Of a DNA stretch of 64,000 nt, positions 1 through 11,000 are shown in pieces. Made by a program: the position numbers and the translations under genes. The notes under the pieces were generated by a model, which did not search any database, had not been told where the DNA came from, and saw only the letters and a list, made by a program, of their open reading frames with translations. Every line of letters begins with the position of its first letter. Position 1 is the stretch's first letter. Source of the stretch: Symbiodinium natans (Eukaryota > Sar > Dinophyceae > Suessiales > Symbiodiniaceae); the NCBI GenBank assembly GCA_905221605.1, contig CAJNDS010002227.1, positions 486,001 to 550,000 on the forward strand. Reading direction: 5' to 3'.

Positions 1-60
1 GGGTTTAGGGTTTAGGGGTTAGGGGTTAGGGGTTTAGGGTTTAGGGTTTAGGGTTTAGGG
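1..60 (+). repeat. TTTAGGG array at window edge
   Basis: Telomere-type heptamers with a few TTAGGGG variants open the window. Because similar arrays recur in both orientations throughout, this is better read as one more interstitial array than as a chromosome end. Confidence 0.9.
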
Positions 61-201
61 TAAAACCTCCAGACCGCCTTCAACACTGAACTGTGAATCC
101 CTGGACTTAACTCTGGCACCCCAAACCCTGGTGAAATCCTTAACCCTAACCCTGAAACCCTCAACCCGATACCCGAAGCCCAGGTATGAGCGGACTCTAC
201 G

Positions 202-350
202 CTAAACCCTAAACCCTAAACCCTAAACCCTAAACCCTAAACCCTAAACCCTAAACCCTAAACCCTAAACCCTAAACCCTAAACCCTAAACCCTAAACCC
301 TAAACCCTAAACCCTAAGCCCTAAACCCTAAACCCTAAACCCTAAACCCT
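202..350 (-). repeat. CCCTAAA array
   Basis: About 21 heptamers, one with a CCCTAAG variant. It stands opposite in orientation to the array at 1-60, only 140 bases away, so the two cannot be one chromosome terminus. Confidence 0.95.
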
Positions 351-388
351 ATAAGGGTCCCTCCTTGAGTCCCCTGATTGTCGCGCAG

Positions 389-438
389 AATGGTCCCCGC
401 AGCACTACATCAAGGGCCACCAGACCTTGAAGAGGCGC
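389..438 (+). CDS. candidate exon, product unknown
   Basis: After a cgcgcag acceptor an open frame reads WSPQHYIKGHQTLKRR, with GC-rich coding-like codon use unlike the surrounding repeat. It could be an upstream exon of the ion channel gene that starts to be recognisable at 2007, but I do not recognise the segment and cannot phase it. Confidence 0.3.
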
Positions 439-454
439 GCGCGAGTGCAATTCA

Positions 455-835
455 GGGCACAGGGGTCTAGGGTTCAGGGGTCTAGGGGTCTAGGGTTTAG
501 GGTTCAGGGTTCTAAGTTCTAGGGTTTAGGGTTTAGGGTTCAGGGTCTAGGGTTTACGGCTTAGGTGTTCTTGGGTTTGCAGGTGTATTTAGGGTTTCTG
601 TAGGGTGTCGGGTGCGTGTGGGTTTTGGGGGTTTGGGCTCCATTTAGGGTTTGGGGTTTAGGGTTTGAGGGTTTAGGGTGTTCAGGTTTTTAGGGGTTGG
701 GGTTCAGGGTTAAGTTGAGGTTTGCAGGGTTTCCAGGGTGTTTTTGGTCTTTGGGGAATGTTAGGGTTTAGGATGCTACAATTTTAGGCTTTAGGGTTCA
801 GTTTTTTTGGGATTTTGGGTTTTTATGTGAGAGGA
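455..835 (+). repeat. degenerate TTTAGGG-derived sequence
   Basis: Diverged heptamers (TCTAGGG, TTCAGGG, TTTGGGG) fading into G/T-rich sequence. No gene seen. Confidence 0.7.
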
Positions 836-1060
836 ATTGAGCGCCTCTCCTGATGCAGGAAGCAGGAGAACCTCTTCCAACGCAGTGCCGCGTCTGCACG
901 ACGGTTTGCTTGTATTGGAAGCCACTGAACCCCTAAACGTTACGCTTTAAATTAAATCCTCGGATAAATAGACGCTGTACATTTCCTTCATGTTCCCGTG
1001 CACCAACACGACAAACGAGCTGGAATTGCTTAGAATTAAGAATAACCTGAAGTAACCCTA
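836..1060. other. unique sequence, nothing recognised
   Basis: Non-repetitive, moderately AT-rich stretch between arrays. I see no convincing exon or RNA gene. Confidence 0.5.
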
Positions 1061-1416
1061 AACCCTAAACCTTGATAGACCTCCAACCTTTCCACCCAAA
1101 GCAAAAAAATCGAAGCTCAAACCCTGAAGACTTTCGCTCAAGGCTTTCGCTTAACACTCCGGCCGCGGACGCTATGCAATTTGCGTAAGCACTAAACCCT
1201 ACGCCCCCCACCCCAAACCCTAAACCCCAAACCCTAGCCCTAAACCCCAAACCCTAAACCCTTCTCAACCCCAAAGCCCCAAACCCCAAAACCCCAACGC
1301 CCCCCCAGATCCTGAGTGCCCTTTTTGAGGGCCGTGCCCTTGAGGGGTGTATAAGGGTTCTTAGGGTTTAGGGTTTAGGGTTTAGGGGCCCATAGGTTCA
1401 AGGACAATGTAACTAT

Positions 1417-1581
1417 ACCCTAAACCCTAAACCCTAAACCCTAAACCCTAAACCCTAAACCCTAAACCCTAAACCCTAAACCCTAAACCCTAAGCCCTAA
1501 ACCCTAAAACCCTAAACCCTCAACCCTAAACCCTAAACCCTAAACCCTAAACCCTAAAACCCCTAAAACCCCTCAACCCCT
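1417..1581 (-). repeat. CCCTAAA array
   Basis: About 23 heptamers with late CCCCTAAA variants. A candidate membrane-segment exon follows. Confidence 0.95.
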
Positions 1582-1624
1582 AAGCTACCTTGAGGTGCCC
1601 GCACCATGGAGATGATCCCTTCAG

Positions 1625-1686
1625 TGAATTGCGGCTCTTGTCTCCTGCTCCTACATCGTCGCGGCCTGGGCAGCAAGTGCGAAGGC
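1625..1686 (+). CDS. candidate exon with hydrophobic segment
   Basis: Downstream of a ccttcag acceptor one frame reads IAALVSCSYIVAAWAASAK, a plausible membrane helix with coding-like codon use. It could belong to the channel gene's N-terminal region or to another membrane protein; start and end are not fixed. Confidence 0.25.
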
Positions 1687-1744
1687 TTTAGGGTTTAGGG
1701 TTTAGGGTTTAGGGTTTAGGGTTTAGGGTTTAGGGGTTTTAGGG
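1687..1744 (+). repeat. TTTAGGG array
   Basis: About eight heptamers, opposite in orientation to the array at 1417-1581. Confidence 0.9.
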
Positions 1745-2006
1745 TGCATTTGGGATTGATTTAGGGTTTTTGTATGAGATGAGTCGGTTTTGCGAAGGTT
1801 CATTTTTTCAGGTTCGGGTCTTTGCAGGGCTCTTGAGGGCTTTCAGGGTGTTTCAACGCTCTTTTCCAGCATTTTGGGGGTTCTTAGGGTTTTGGGGATT
1901 TCTGGTGGGATTGGGAGGCTTAATGCCCCTAAACCCGAAAACCCTAAACCTTCTTCGCGAAACCCTAAACCCTAAACCCTAAACCCTAAACCCTGAAGAC
2001 AAACAG

Positions 2007-2070
2007 GTCCTATCCCGCCCTCGACGCCCCTCCGCTTGGTTTGGGACTTGAGCGGCCTCGCACTCATCAT
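2007..2070 (+). CDS. channel exon: S1, first half
   Basis: The acceptor aaacag is followed by an open frame containing LRLVWDLSGLALI. A GC donor at 2071 leaves AT, completed to ATG (Met) by the G of the next exon. Confidence 0.65.
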
Positions 2071-5000
2071 GCGCCTCAGCTGAATGGAGGTGTAGCGTAG
2101 GGATCAGGGTTGGGGGCTGGGATTTGAGGTTTGTGTTGCAGTTGGGTTTAGGGTTTAGGGTTTAGGGTTTAGGGTTTAGGGTTTAGGGTTTAGGGTTTAG
2201 GGTTTAGGCTTGAGGGCTTTAGGCTTAAGAGCTTCGGGGCTTAGCGGTACGTTTGCATGTCCTGTGGAGTGACAGGCCAGGGCAAGATGGCCCTGAAACC
2301 CTCAACCCGAAGCCTTAAACCCTAAAACCCTCAACTTCAGCCCTACACCCTCAACCCTCAACCCTCAACCCTCAACCCTACACCCTAAACCCTAACCCCT
2401 AAACCCTAAACCCTAAACCTTAAACCCTCAACCCTCAAACCCTCAACCCTAAAACTCCTTCAAGCCTCGGGTTCCAGGTATGACATCTGCGCGATCCCGT
2501 TGGAGGCCTTCGACTTTCCAAGGTGGGAGCAGTGCGCCTCCACCCTCGAAACCGCGCTGAAACCCTCTCTATAAATCCTCAACCTTCAGAGTTTAGGGTT
2601 TAGGGTTCAGGGTTTAGGCTTTAGGGTTTAGGATCTAGGGTTTAGGGTTTAGGAACCCTAAGCCCTATAAACCCGAAGTCTTCAACCCTGGCAGTTTCCT
2701 GCATGTGTGGGTCTGTGCTGGGTGCCGTAGGACGCTGAACCCCATAACCCCTAAACCCTAAACCCTGAACCCCAAACCCTAAACCCTAAACCCTAAACCC
2801 TAAACCCTAAACCCTACACCCTAAACCCTACCATGCCCTTAACATGGGTTGCTAAGGAACTCACAGAAAAGAACATGGTGTACAGTCATACATGATGTTG
2901 CTTCCTGTTCAGGGTAGCTGAATCTACATCCCTACTAAACCCCAAACCCCAAACCCCAAACCCCAAACCCCAAACCCCAAACCCCAAACCCCAAACCCCA
3001 AACCCCAAACCCTAAACCCTAAACCCTAAACCCTGTGTAGGGCAACTTAAGTTACCTTGTTGTTGGCAATCCTGGAGAGCTTGTTATTGGCGCGCGCCCG
3101 TGGAATCTGCAACGCAAGGATTCTCCTGCAGGATGTGATGGATTGGCTTGCTTTGGCGGCCCAGCTGCGAGAGGGTTTAGGGTTTAGGGTTTAGGGTTTA
3201 GGGTTTAGGGTTTAGGGTTTAGGGTTTAGGGTTTTGGGATGACAAGGAACAGAAATCTCAGCCGGTGTTCGGGGGGGTAAGCCCCTCACGTGAGTGGAGT
3301 TAGATCGTGTAAGTTTGCTTCAGCTGGTCCTGCTTTGGCCAAGATTTTCTGGACGGTGGACGTGGCATTCAGCTTTGTCACGGGCTACTACCACAATGGC
3401 CAGCTAATTTTGGCCGCTCTGCTCAACTGACTAGGGTTTAGGGTTTGGGGTTGAGGGTTTAGTACTTGGATGTTTTGAAGGCTTGCTCATTGCCCATAGC
3501 CTTGAGCGAGAGACATTGCGAAGGCCTCTGTCCATCCCTTGATTATCGGCTGAGGGTTTGCTGGTGTCCTCCTTTATGCAAACCCACCCCGAATCCGAAG
3601 CCAGCACCAGCACTCAGGACCCCCACAAGATCGCCATTCATTACCTGACCACCTGGTTCTTCCTGGATATTGTCTCAAGCCTTGCAAGTGCTTCCTGCGC
3701 TGCGGTGTTGGATGTTAAGGGTGGATAGAGGTCACAGTTTTCTGCTGGTGCGCCCGGGGCTATGGTTGCCGTATATTGTGATTGTCAGCAGGGTGTAGTA
3801 TCCCTAAATAGTGAATAGCCTTCAGTGTGGGGGGCCTACCCCTAAACCCGAAACCCGAAACCCTAAACCCTATAGAGGGGAGCCAGGCGAACCCATGAGT
3901 TCTGCATAGGGGCTGGATTGGGTGTCGCTTGGAGTCGTGTCCTACTGCCCCGCAGCTCCCCACACCATGCAGCATGTGTAATTGTGGGTTTGCCACCCTA
4001 AACCCTAAACCCCTTGTTGGGTTGGGGGGAGGTTGGTGGTTGACGCGGTGTTGGTGGCACGATCCATATTCCGGGTTTTGAGGTTTCTGGGGGTGTAAGG
4101 GAGGGGAGGGGGAGGGTTCCCGCCCCTACAACCATCCAACACGCCGCCCAGGGTTACACCCTAAACCCTAAACCCTAAACCCTAAACCTAAACCCTAAAC
4201 CCTAAACCCTAAACCCTAAACCCTAAACCCTAAACCCTAAACCCTAAACCCTAAACCCTAAACCCTAAACCCTAAACCCTAAACCCTAAACCCTAAACCC
4301 TCGACCCTAAACCCTAAACCCTAAACCCGAAACCCTGCCCCAAGGCGGTCATCGTCCCCGAATGGCTTACCATGACCGGGTCCGACTCCCTTAGCTATGC
4401 TGGGATGCGTGGCCCAAAAACAAATGGTTAGGGTTTAGGGTTTAGGGTTTAGGGTTTAGGGTTTAGGGTTTAGGGTTTAGGGTTTAGGGTTTAGGGTTTA
4501 GGGTTTGGGACTTTGGGTTTTGGGTTCAGGCTTTAGGGCTTGAGGGGTTTTGAGGTTTTGGGGTCTTGGTTTTGTTTATTGGCATTAGTGTTTTTTGGAA
4601 GTGGGGTGGGGCGGGTTTGGGGTTTGGGTGGGTTTAGCCCGAAACCCGAAGACCCTGCAAAGGCTACATGAGGCCTTAAAACTTGAACCCTGAACCCTAA
4701 ACCCTAAACCCTAAACCCTAAACCCTAAACCCTAAACCCTAAACCCTAAACCCTAAACCCTAAACCCTCAACTTGCTACAACTTAACTTGCACGCGACGT
4801 AAAGCCAGTCCGAATCTCTAGCGAGTGGGTCGTCTTGCTTGTATGATAGAGAAGGTGGTAAGAAAGAACAAATTGATTACACAACGAACATCGGGAGGGT
4901 CGGGCGGGCAGCAAGCAGCCGCGCGTCAGGCTTGCCACACCCTAAACCCTAAACCCTAAACCCTTAACCCTAAACCCTAAATCCTAAACCCTAAGAACCT

Positions 5001-8000
5001 TATCATGGCTCGCTGGGTCTTGCGCAGCTCAGGATTGGACGTGCCCTGAGGCCATGGACACCGGCTTTAGGGGAGGGGGGGGGGGGGGGGGGGTGATTTT
5101 TCCAAACCCTAAACTTGGGATGTTCCCCCCTTTTACTAACAGTCCTTAATAGGGATGAACATAGGGGGTACTATAATCCCTACTAAGGACTGCTAGTATA
5201 AGGGGGAACATCCTAACACCAAACCCTTAACCCTAAACATCTGAACCGTGGGATGTCGAAGAAGGATGATCGTACCCCCTGTTATCATCCCTATTAAGGG
5301 TTTCGGGTTTAGGGTTTAGGGTCTAGGGTTTAGGGACTGTTAAGGGGGAACATCCCAACCTGAACCCCAAAACCTCAGAACTCCTTAGCCTCTGAACCGC
5401 AGGCTTGCGGTCTCGGCGAGTTGAGCTGGTTGCAAGCCTTTCTTAACGCCCACTTCAGGGTCAAGGCCTAACCCTAAACCCTAAACCCTAAACCCTACAC
5501 CCTAAACCCAAAACCCAAAACCCAAAACCCTAAACCCTAAAGACAGCGAACTCGAAACTCGTCCAAGCTTGGAAATCCCGCCTTCAGGTTGGGCAAGACC
5601 ATGCGGGTGGTCAGGCTTCTGCGCGTCTTGAAGCTAAGGCGCGGTTCGGGTTCAGGGTTCAGGGTTCAGGCTTTAATCTTGGGGGCTTTGTAGGGCTTGT
5701 AACTAGGGTTTAGGATGTAGAGCCAGTAGGGGCTTAGCTTTCGTGGGTTTTTGGGCAATCATGGCTGAGAGTGCCAGAATTTGGGGAGATCTTGGATGTA
5801 GAGGATCAAGCCGAAAGGTGTTTAGGGTCTCAGGCGCTCCATTCTCCTAAGGGTAGTTCCATGGTCCCTTGATACGGTTCCTTTGCCTTTCTTAAAAAAA
5901 GGGGGTCTGAAATAAGGGCCCTTGATTTTGTATCGGCTACATACAGGGGGGCCCCTTTTCAGGGCCCGTGCTCATTCTACTTAGACAAGTCTGGAAGCCT
6001 TCCAAGCTGAGACCAAAACCTAAACCCTAAACCCCAAACCCCAAACCCCAAACCCCAAACCCTAAACCCTAAACCCCAAACCCCTAAACCCTAAACCCCA
6101 AACCCTGATTTCGAAGGCGCATCTTGGATGCAGTCCTGGAGAGGATCCAGAGTGAGCCAGAGCCCCAAAAGCTGTTTTTCTTTGGGGGGGGGGGGACTAA
6201 ACGGCTGAGGACTTAGGGTTGAGGGTTCAGGGGTTTAGGGTTTCTGGTTCAGGGTTTAGGGTTTGGGGTTTCGGGTTTACGGCTTTGGGGCTCAGGGTTT
6301 AGGGTTTAGGGCTTAGGTTCGAAGGGCTTACGGCGCAGAGAGAGGCGGGCGGGGTAGGGGGGGGTGTTTTGGGCTTAACATGGGGATTGAGCGCCTTGGG
6401 ATGTTCCCCTCTAGACTCACAGTCCCTAATCGGGTTAGGGTTTAGGGTTTAGGGTTTAGGGTTTAGGGTTTAGGGTTTAGGGTTTAGGCCTCGTGGGTCG
6501 TGCGATCCACCCCGGCTGTCCTGAGGTTCACTTTCCTGCTCATCTCCCTCTTTCGGCTGCTGCTGCTATGGCTTCAAGACCCTAAACCCTAAACCCTAAA
6601 CCCTAAACCCTAAACCCTAAACCCTAAACCCTAAAACCTAAACCCTAAACCCTAAACCCTAAACCCCTAAATCCCTGAATCCCTGAATCCCTAAACCCCT
6701 AAGTACGTAGGACCTTTAGGGTCTATTTGGCACGCCTCGTTTGCCGCCGGGAAATCCCTAGATTTGATTTTTCAAGGATTTCATGAAATTTAAAATGCCC
6801 AAAAAACCCTTGAAATCCTTAAAAAATCAAATCCCGGGATTTAATATTTTAAGGATTTCAAGGATTTTTTGGGCATTTTAAATTTCATGAAATCCTTGAA
6901 AAATCAAATCCCGGGATTTAGTTTTTCAAGGATTTCAAGGATTTCATAAAATTTAAATACCGGAAAACCTCCCCTCCCCACCCAGAGTACGGGAAGACCA
7001 CGCGGATTTTAAAATTTATGAAACCCTTGAAATCCTTGAAAAATTAAATCCCGGGATTTAATTTTTCAAGGATTTCATAAAATTTAAAATGCCCAAAAAA
7101 TCCTTGAAATCCTTAAAAATCAAATCCTGGGATTTAATATTTTAAGGATTTCAAGGATTTTTTGGGCATTTTAAATTTTATGAAATCCTTGAAAAATCAA
7201 ATCCCGGGATTTATTTTTCAAGGATTTCAAGGATTTCATAAATTTTAAAATCCGCGTGGTCTTCCCGTACTCTGAGTGGGGAGGGGGGGGTTTGCTTTTG
7301 CAGGAGTTCCGGTATTTAAATTTTATGAAATCCTTGAAATCCTTGAAAAATCAAATCCCGGGATTTAATTTTTCAAGGATTTCATAAAATTTAAAATGCC
7401 CAAAAAATCCTTGAAATCCTTAAAAAATCAAATCCTGGGATTTAATATTTTAAGGATTTCAAGGATTTTTGGGCATTTTAAATTTCATGAAATCCTTGAA
7501 AAATCAAATCCCGGGATTTAATTTTTCAAGGATTTCAAGGATTTCATAAATTTTAAAATCCGCGTGGTCTTCCCGTACTCTGAGTGGGGAGGGGGGGGGT
7601 TTGCTTTTGCAGGAGTTCCGGTATTTAAATTTTATGAAATCCTTGAAATCCTTGAAAAATTAAATCCCGGGATTTGATTTTTCAAGGATTTCATAAAATT
7701 TAAAATGCCTAAAAAATCCTTGAAATCCTTAAAAAATCAAATCCCGGGATTTGATATTTTAAGGATTTCAAGGATTTTTTGGGCATTTTAAATTTCATGA
7801 AATCCTTGAAAAACCAAATCCCGGGATTTAATTTTTCAAGGATTTCAAGGATTTCATAAATTTTAAAATCCGCGTGGTCTTCCCGTACTCTGAGTGGGGA
7901 GGGGGGGGTGTTGCTTTTGCAGGAGTTCCGGTATTTAAATTTTATGAAATCCTTGAAATCCTTGAAAAATTAAATCCCGGGATTTGATTTTTCAAGGATT

Positions 8001-11000
8001 TCATGAAATTTAAAATGCCCAAAAAATCCTTGAAATCCTTAAAAAATCAAATCCCGGGATTTAATATTTTAAGGATTTCAAGGATTTTTTGGGCATTTTA
8101 AATTTTATGAAATCCTTGAAAAATCAAATCCCGGGATTTGATTTTTCAAGGATTTCAAGGATTTCATAAATTTTAAAATCCGCGTGGTCTTCCCGCACTC
8201 TGAGTGGGGAGGGGGGGGGGGGTTTGCTTTTGTAGGAGTTCCGGTATTTAAATTTTATGAAATCCGTGAAATCCTTGAAAAATCAAATCCCGGGATTTAG
8301 TTTTTCAAGGATTTCATGAAATTTAAAATGCCCAAAAAATCCTTGAAATCCTTAAAAAATCAAATCCCGGGATTTAATCTTTTAAGGATTTCAAGGTTTT
8401 TTTGGGCATTTTAAATTTTATGAAATCCTAAAATCAAATCTCGGGATTTGATTTTTCAAGGATTTCAAGGATTTCATAAATTTTAAAATCCGCGCGGTCT
8501 TCCCGTACTCTGAGTGGGGAGGGGGGCGTTTGCTTTTGCAAGAGCTCCGGTATTTGAAGTTTATGAAATCCTTGAAATCCTGGAAAAACTAAATCCCGGG
8601 ATTTAATTTTTCAAGGATCTCATGAAATTTAAAATGCCCAAAAAATCATTGAAATCCTTAAAGAACTAAATCCCGGGGATCGGTTTAGGGTTTAGGGTTT
8701 AGGGTTTAGGGTTTAGGGTTTAGGGTTTAGGGTTTACGGTTTAGGGTTTAGGGTTTAGGGTTTAGCGTTTAGGGTTTAGGGTAATATCCTTGAAACCCTT
8801 AACAAAAATCAAATACCGGATTTGATTGTGTAAGGAGTTCATAAAAAGTTAAGACGCCGAAAAGAATTTAAACCCTTTAAAATCAAACCCCGGGAATTGT
8901 CTTTTCCAGGATTTCAGACATACCCGCTCATTGCCCATCCCACATCACCCCGCATCATCTCCCATCATCTCCCATCGTTTCTCTCATCCCCCATCATGCC
9001 CCATCATCCCCCAATCATCCCCCATCATCTCCCATCATTTCGGGGGGGGTGAAAGGGATGATGGGGGATGATGGGGGATGATGGGGGATGAGACAGTCAG
9101 CCCCCTTATCATGTCCCATCGTCTCTCTCATCCCGCGTCATCCCGCGTCATCCCCCATCATCCCCCATCATCCCCCATCATCCCCCATCATCCCGCATCA
9201 TCCGCCATCATCCCCATCATCTCCCATCATCCCCCATCATCCCCCATCATCATTCCCCATCATCTCTCATAATCCCTTTCACCCCCCCATCATCCACCAT
9301 CATCCCCCATCAGCCCCCATCATCGTCCCCGATCAGCCCCTATCATGCCCCATCATGTCTCTCATCCCGCGTCCCCCATCATTCCCCATCACCCCCCATC
9401 ATCTCCCATCATCCCGCATCATCCCCCATCATCCCCCATCATCATTCCCCATCATCTCCCATAATCCCTTTCACCCCCCGTCTTGAGGGGTTAGTGACTG
9501 CCCTAGAGGTTAATCGTATGTCCCCCCGCTTCGTGTTGTTGTGATTTGGTAGGGGCCCAGAGGTTTGTATGAGTTGTTTTCTTCGTTCGTGTTGTAAGGG
9601 TTTTGTGAGGGCCCCGGAGGTTTGTCGCATGTCCCCTTTCTTCGTGCTTGTAGGGTTTGGGGAGTGTCTAGATAATTGTCAAAAATCATTCCTTCCGCGC
9701 TCGTACTATGAGGGGCTAGTGGCTGCCCTAGAGGTTTGTCGTATATTCCCCCGCTTCGTGTTCCTGAGATTTGGTAGGGGCCAGAGGCTTGTCATATGTC
9801 CCCTCCCTTCGTCCCTTCGTGTTGTGAGGGTTGCATTCGGCCTTGGAGGTTTGCCGTATGTCCCCTTTCTTGGCGTCTAGATGATTGTCATCATAAGTCA
9901 TTTGCTTCCGTGGTCGTATCATGAGGGCTATTGACCGCCCTAGAGATTTGTCGTATGCCCCCCTGCTTCGTGTTCCTGTGAGTTGGGAGGGGCCTAAAGG
10001 TTTATCTTTTGTCCCCTCCCTTCGTCCCTTCGTATTGTAAGGGTTTCGTGAGCGCTCTGGAGGTTTTTCATATATCCCCTTTGTTCGTGCTTGTAGGGTT
10101 GAGGGAGTGTCTAGATGATTATCACATATCGTTTGCTTCCGCAGTCGCTATGAGGGTATTGATTGCCCTAAAGATTTCTCGTGTGTCCCCCGCTTCGTAT
10201 TCCTGTGATTTGGTAGGGGTCTAGAGGTTTGTCGTAATTCCTCTCCCTTCGTTCCTTCGTGGGATGTTTGCGTGTGTCCCCTTTCATCGTGCTTGTAGGG
10301 TTTGGGGAGCCTAGACGACTGATATATACATATATATAATTCGATTCCGTGCTCGTATTGTGAGGGGCTAGTGATCGCCCTAGAGGTTTGTCGTATGTCC
10401 CCCCGATTCCTGTTCCTGAGATTTGGTGGGGGCCTAGAGCTTTGTCGTATGTCCCCTCCTTTCGCCCCTTCGTGTTGTAGGGGTTTTGTTGGGCCTTGAA
10501 GGCTTGTCGTGTGTCCCCTTTCTTCGTGCTTGGAGAGTTTGAGGAGCGTCGAGATGATTACCATACATCATTTGCTTCCGTGCTCGTACTATGTGCGGTT
10601 AATTAGTGACTGCCCTAGAGGTTTGTCGTATGTCCCCTTCCTTCGTCCCTTCGCGTTGTATGGGTGGTAAGGGTTTTGGGAGGGCTTTGGAGGCTAGTCG
10701 TATATCCACTTTCTTCGAGCTTGTAGGGTTTGGGGGGGAGCGTCGAGGGTCTAGATGATCGTCATATATGATTTGCTTCCGTGCTCAAATTATGAGGGGC
10801 TAGTGACTGTCATAGAGTTTTGTCATTTGTCCCCCCCGTTTCCTTGGTCCTGTGATTTGGTAGGGGCTTAGAGGTTTGTCATATATTCCCTCCCTTCGTC
10901 CTTTCGTGTTGCAAGGGTTTTGTGAGAGCCCTGCAAATTTGCCGTATGTCCCTTTTCTTCTTGCTTGTAGGGTTTGGGGAGCGTCTAGACGACTGACATA

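Noticed and set aside
1-60. Chromosome end (true telomere)
   Set aside because: An opposite-oriented array lies 140 bp inside, and arrays of both orientations continue across 56 kb with genes between them.
9088-9486. 132-residue proline/serine/histidine-rich ORF
   Set aside because: Translation of the ATCATCCCCC repeat; overlapping frames are equally open.
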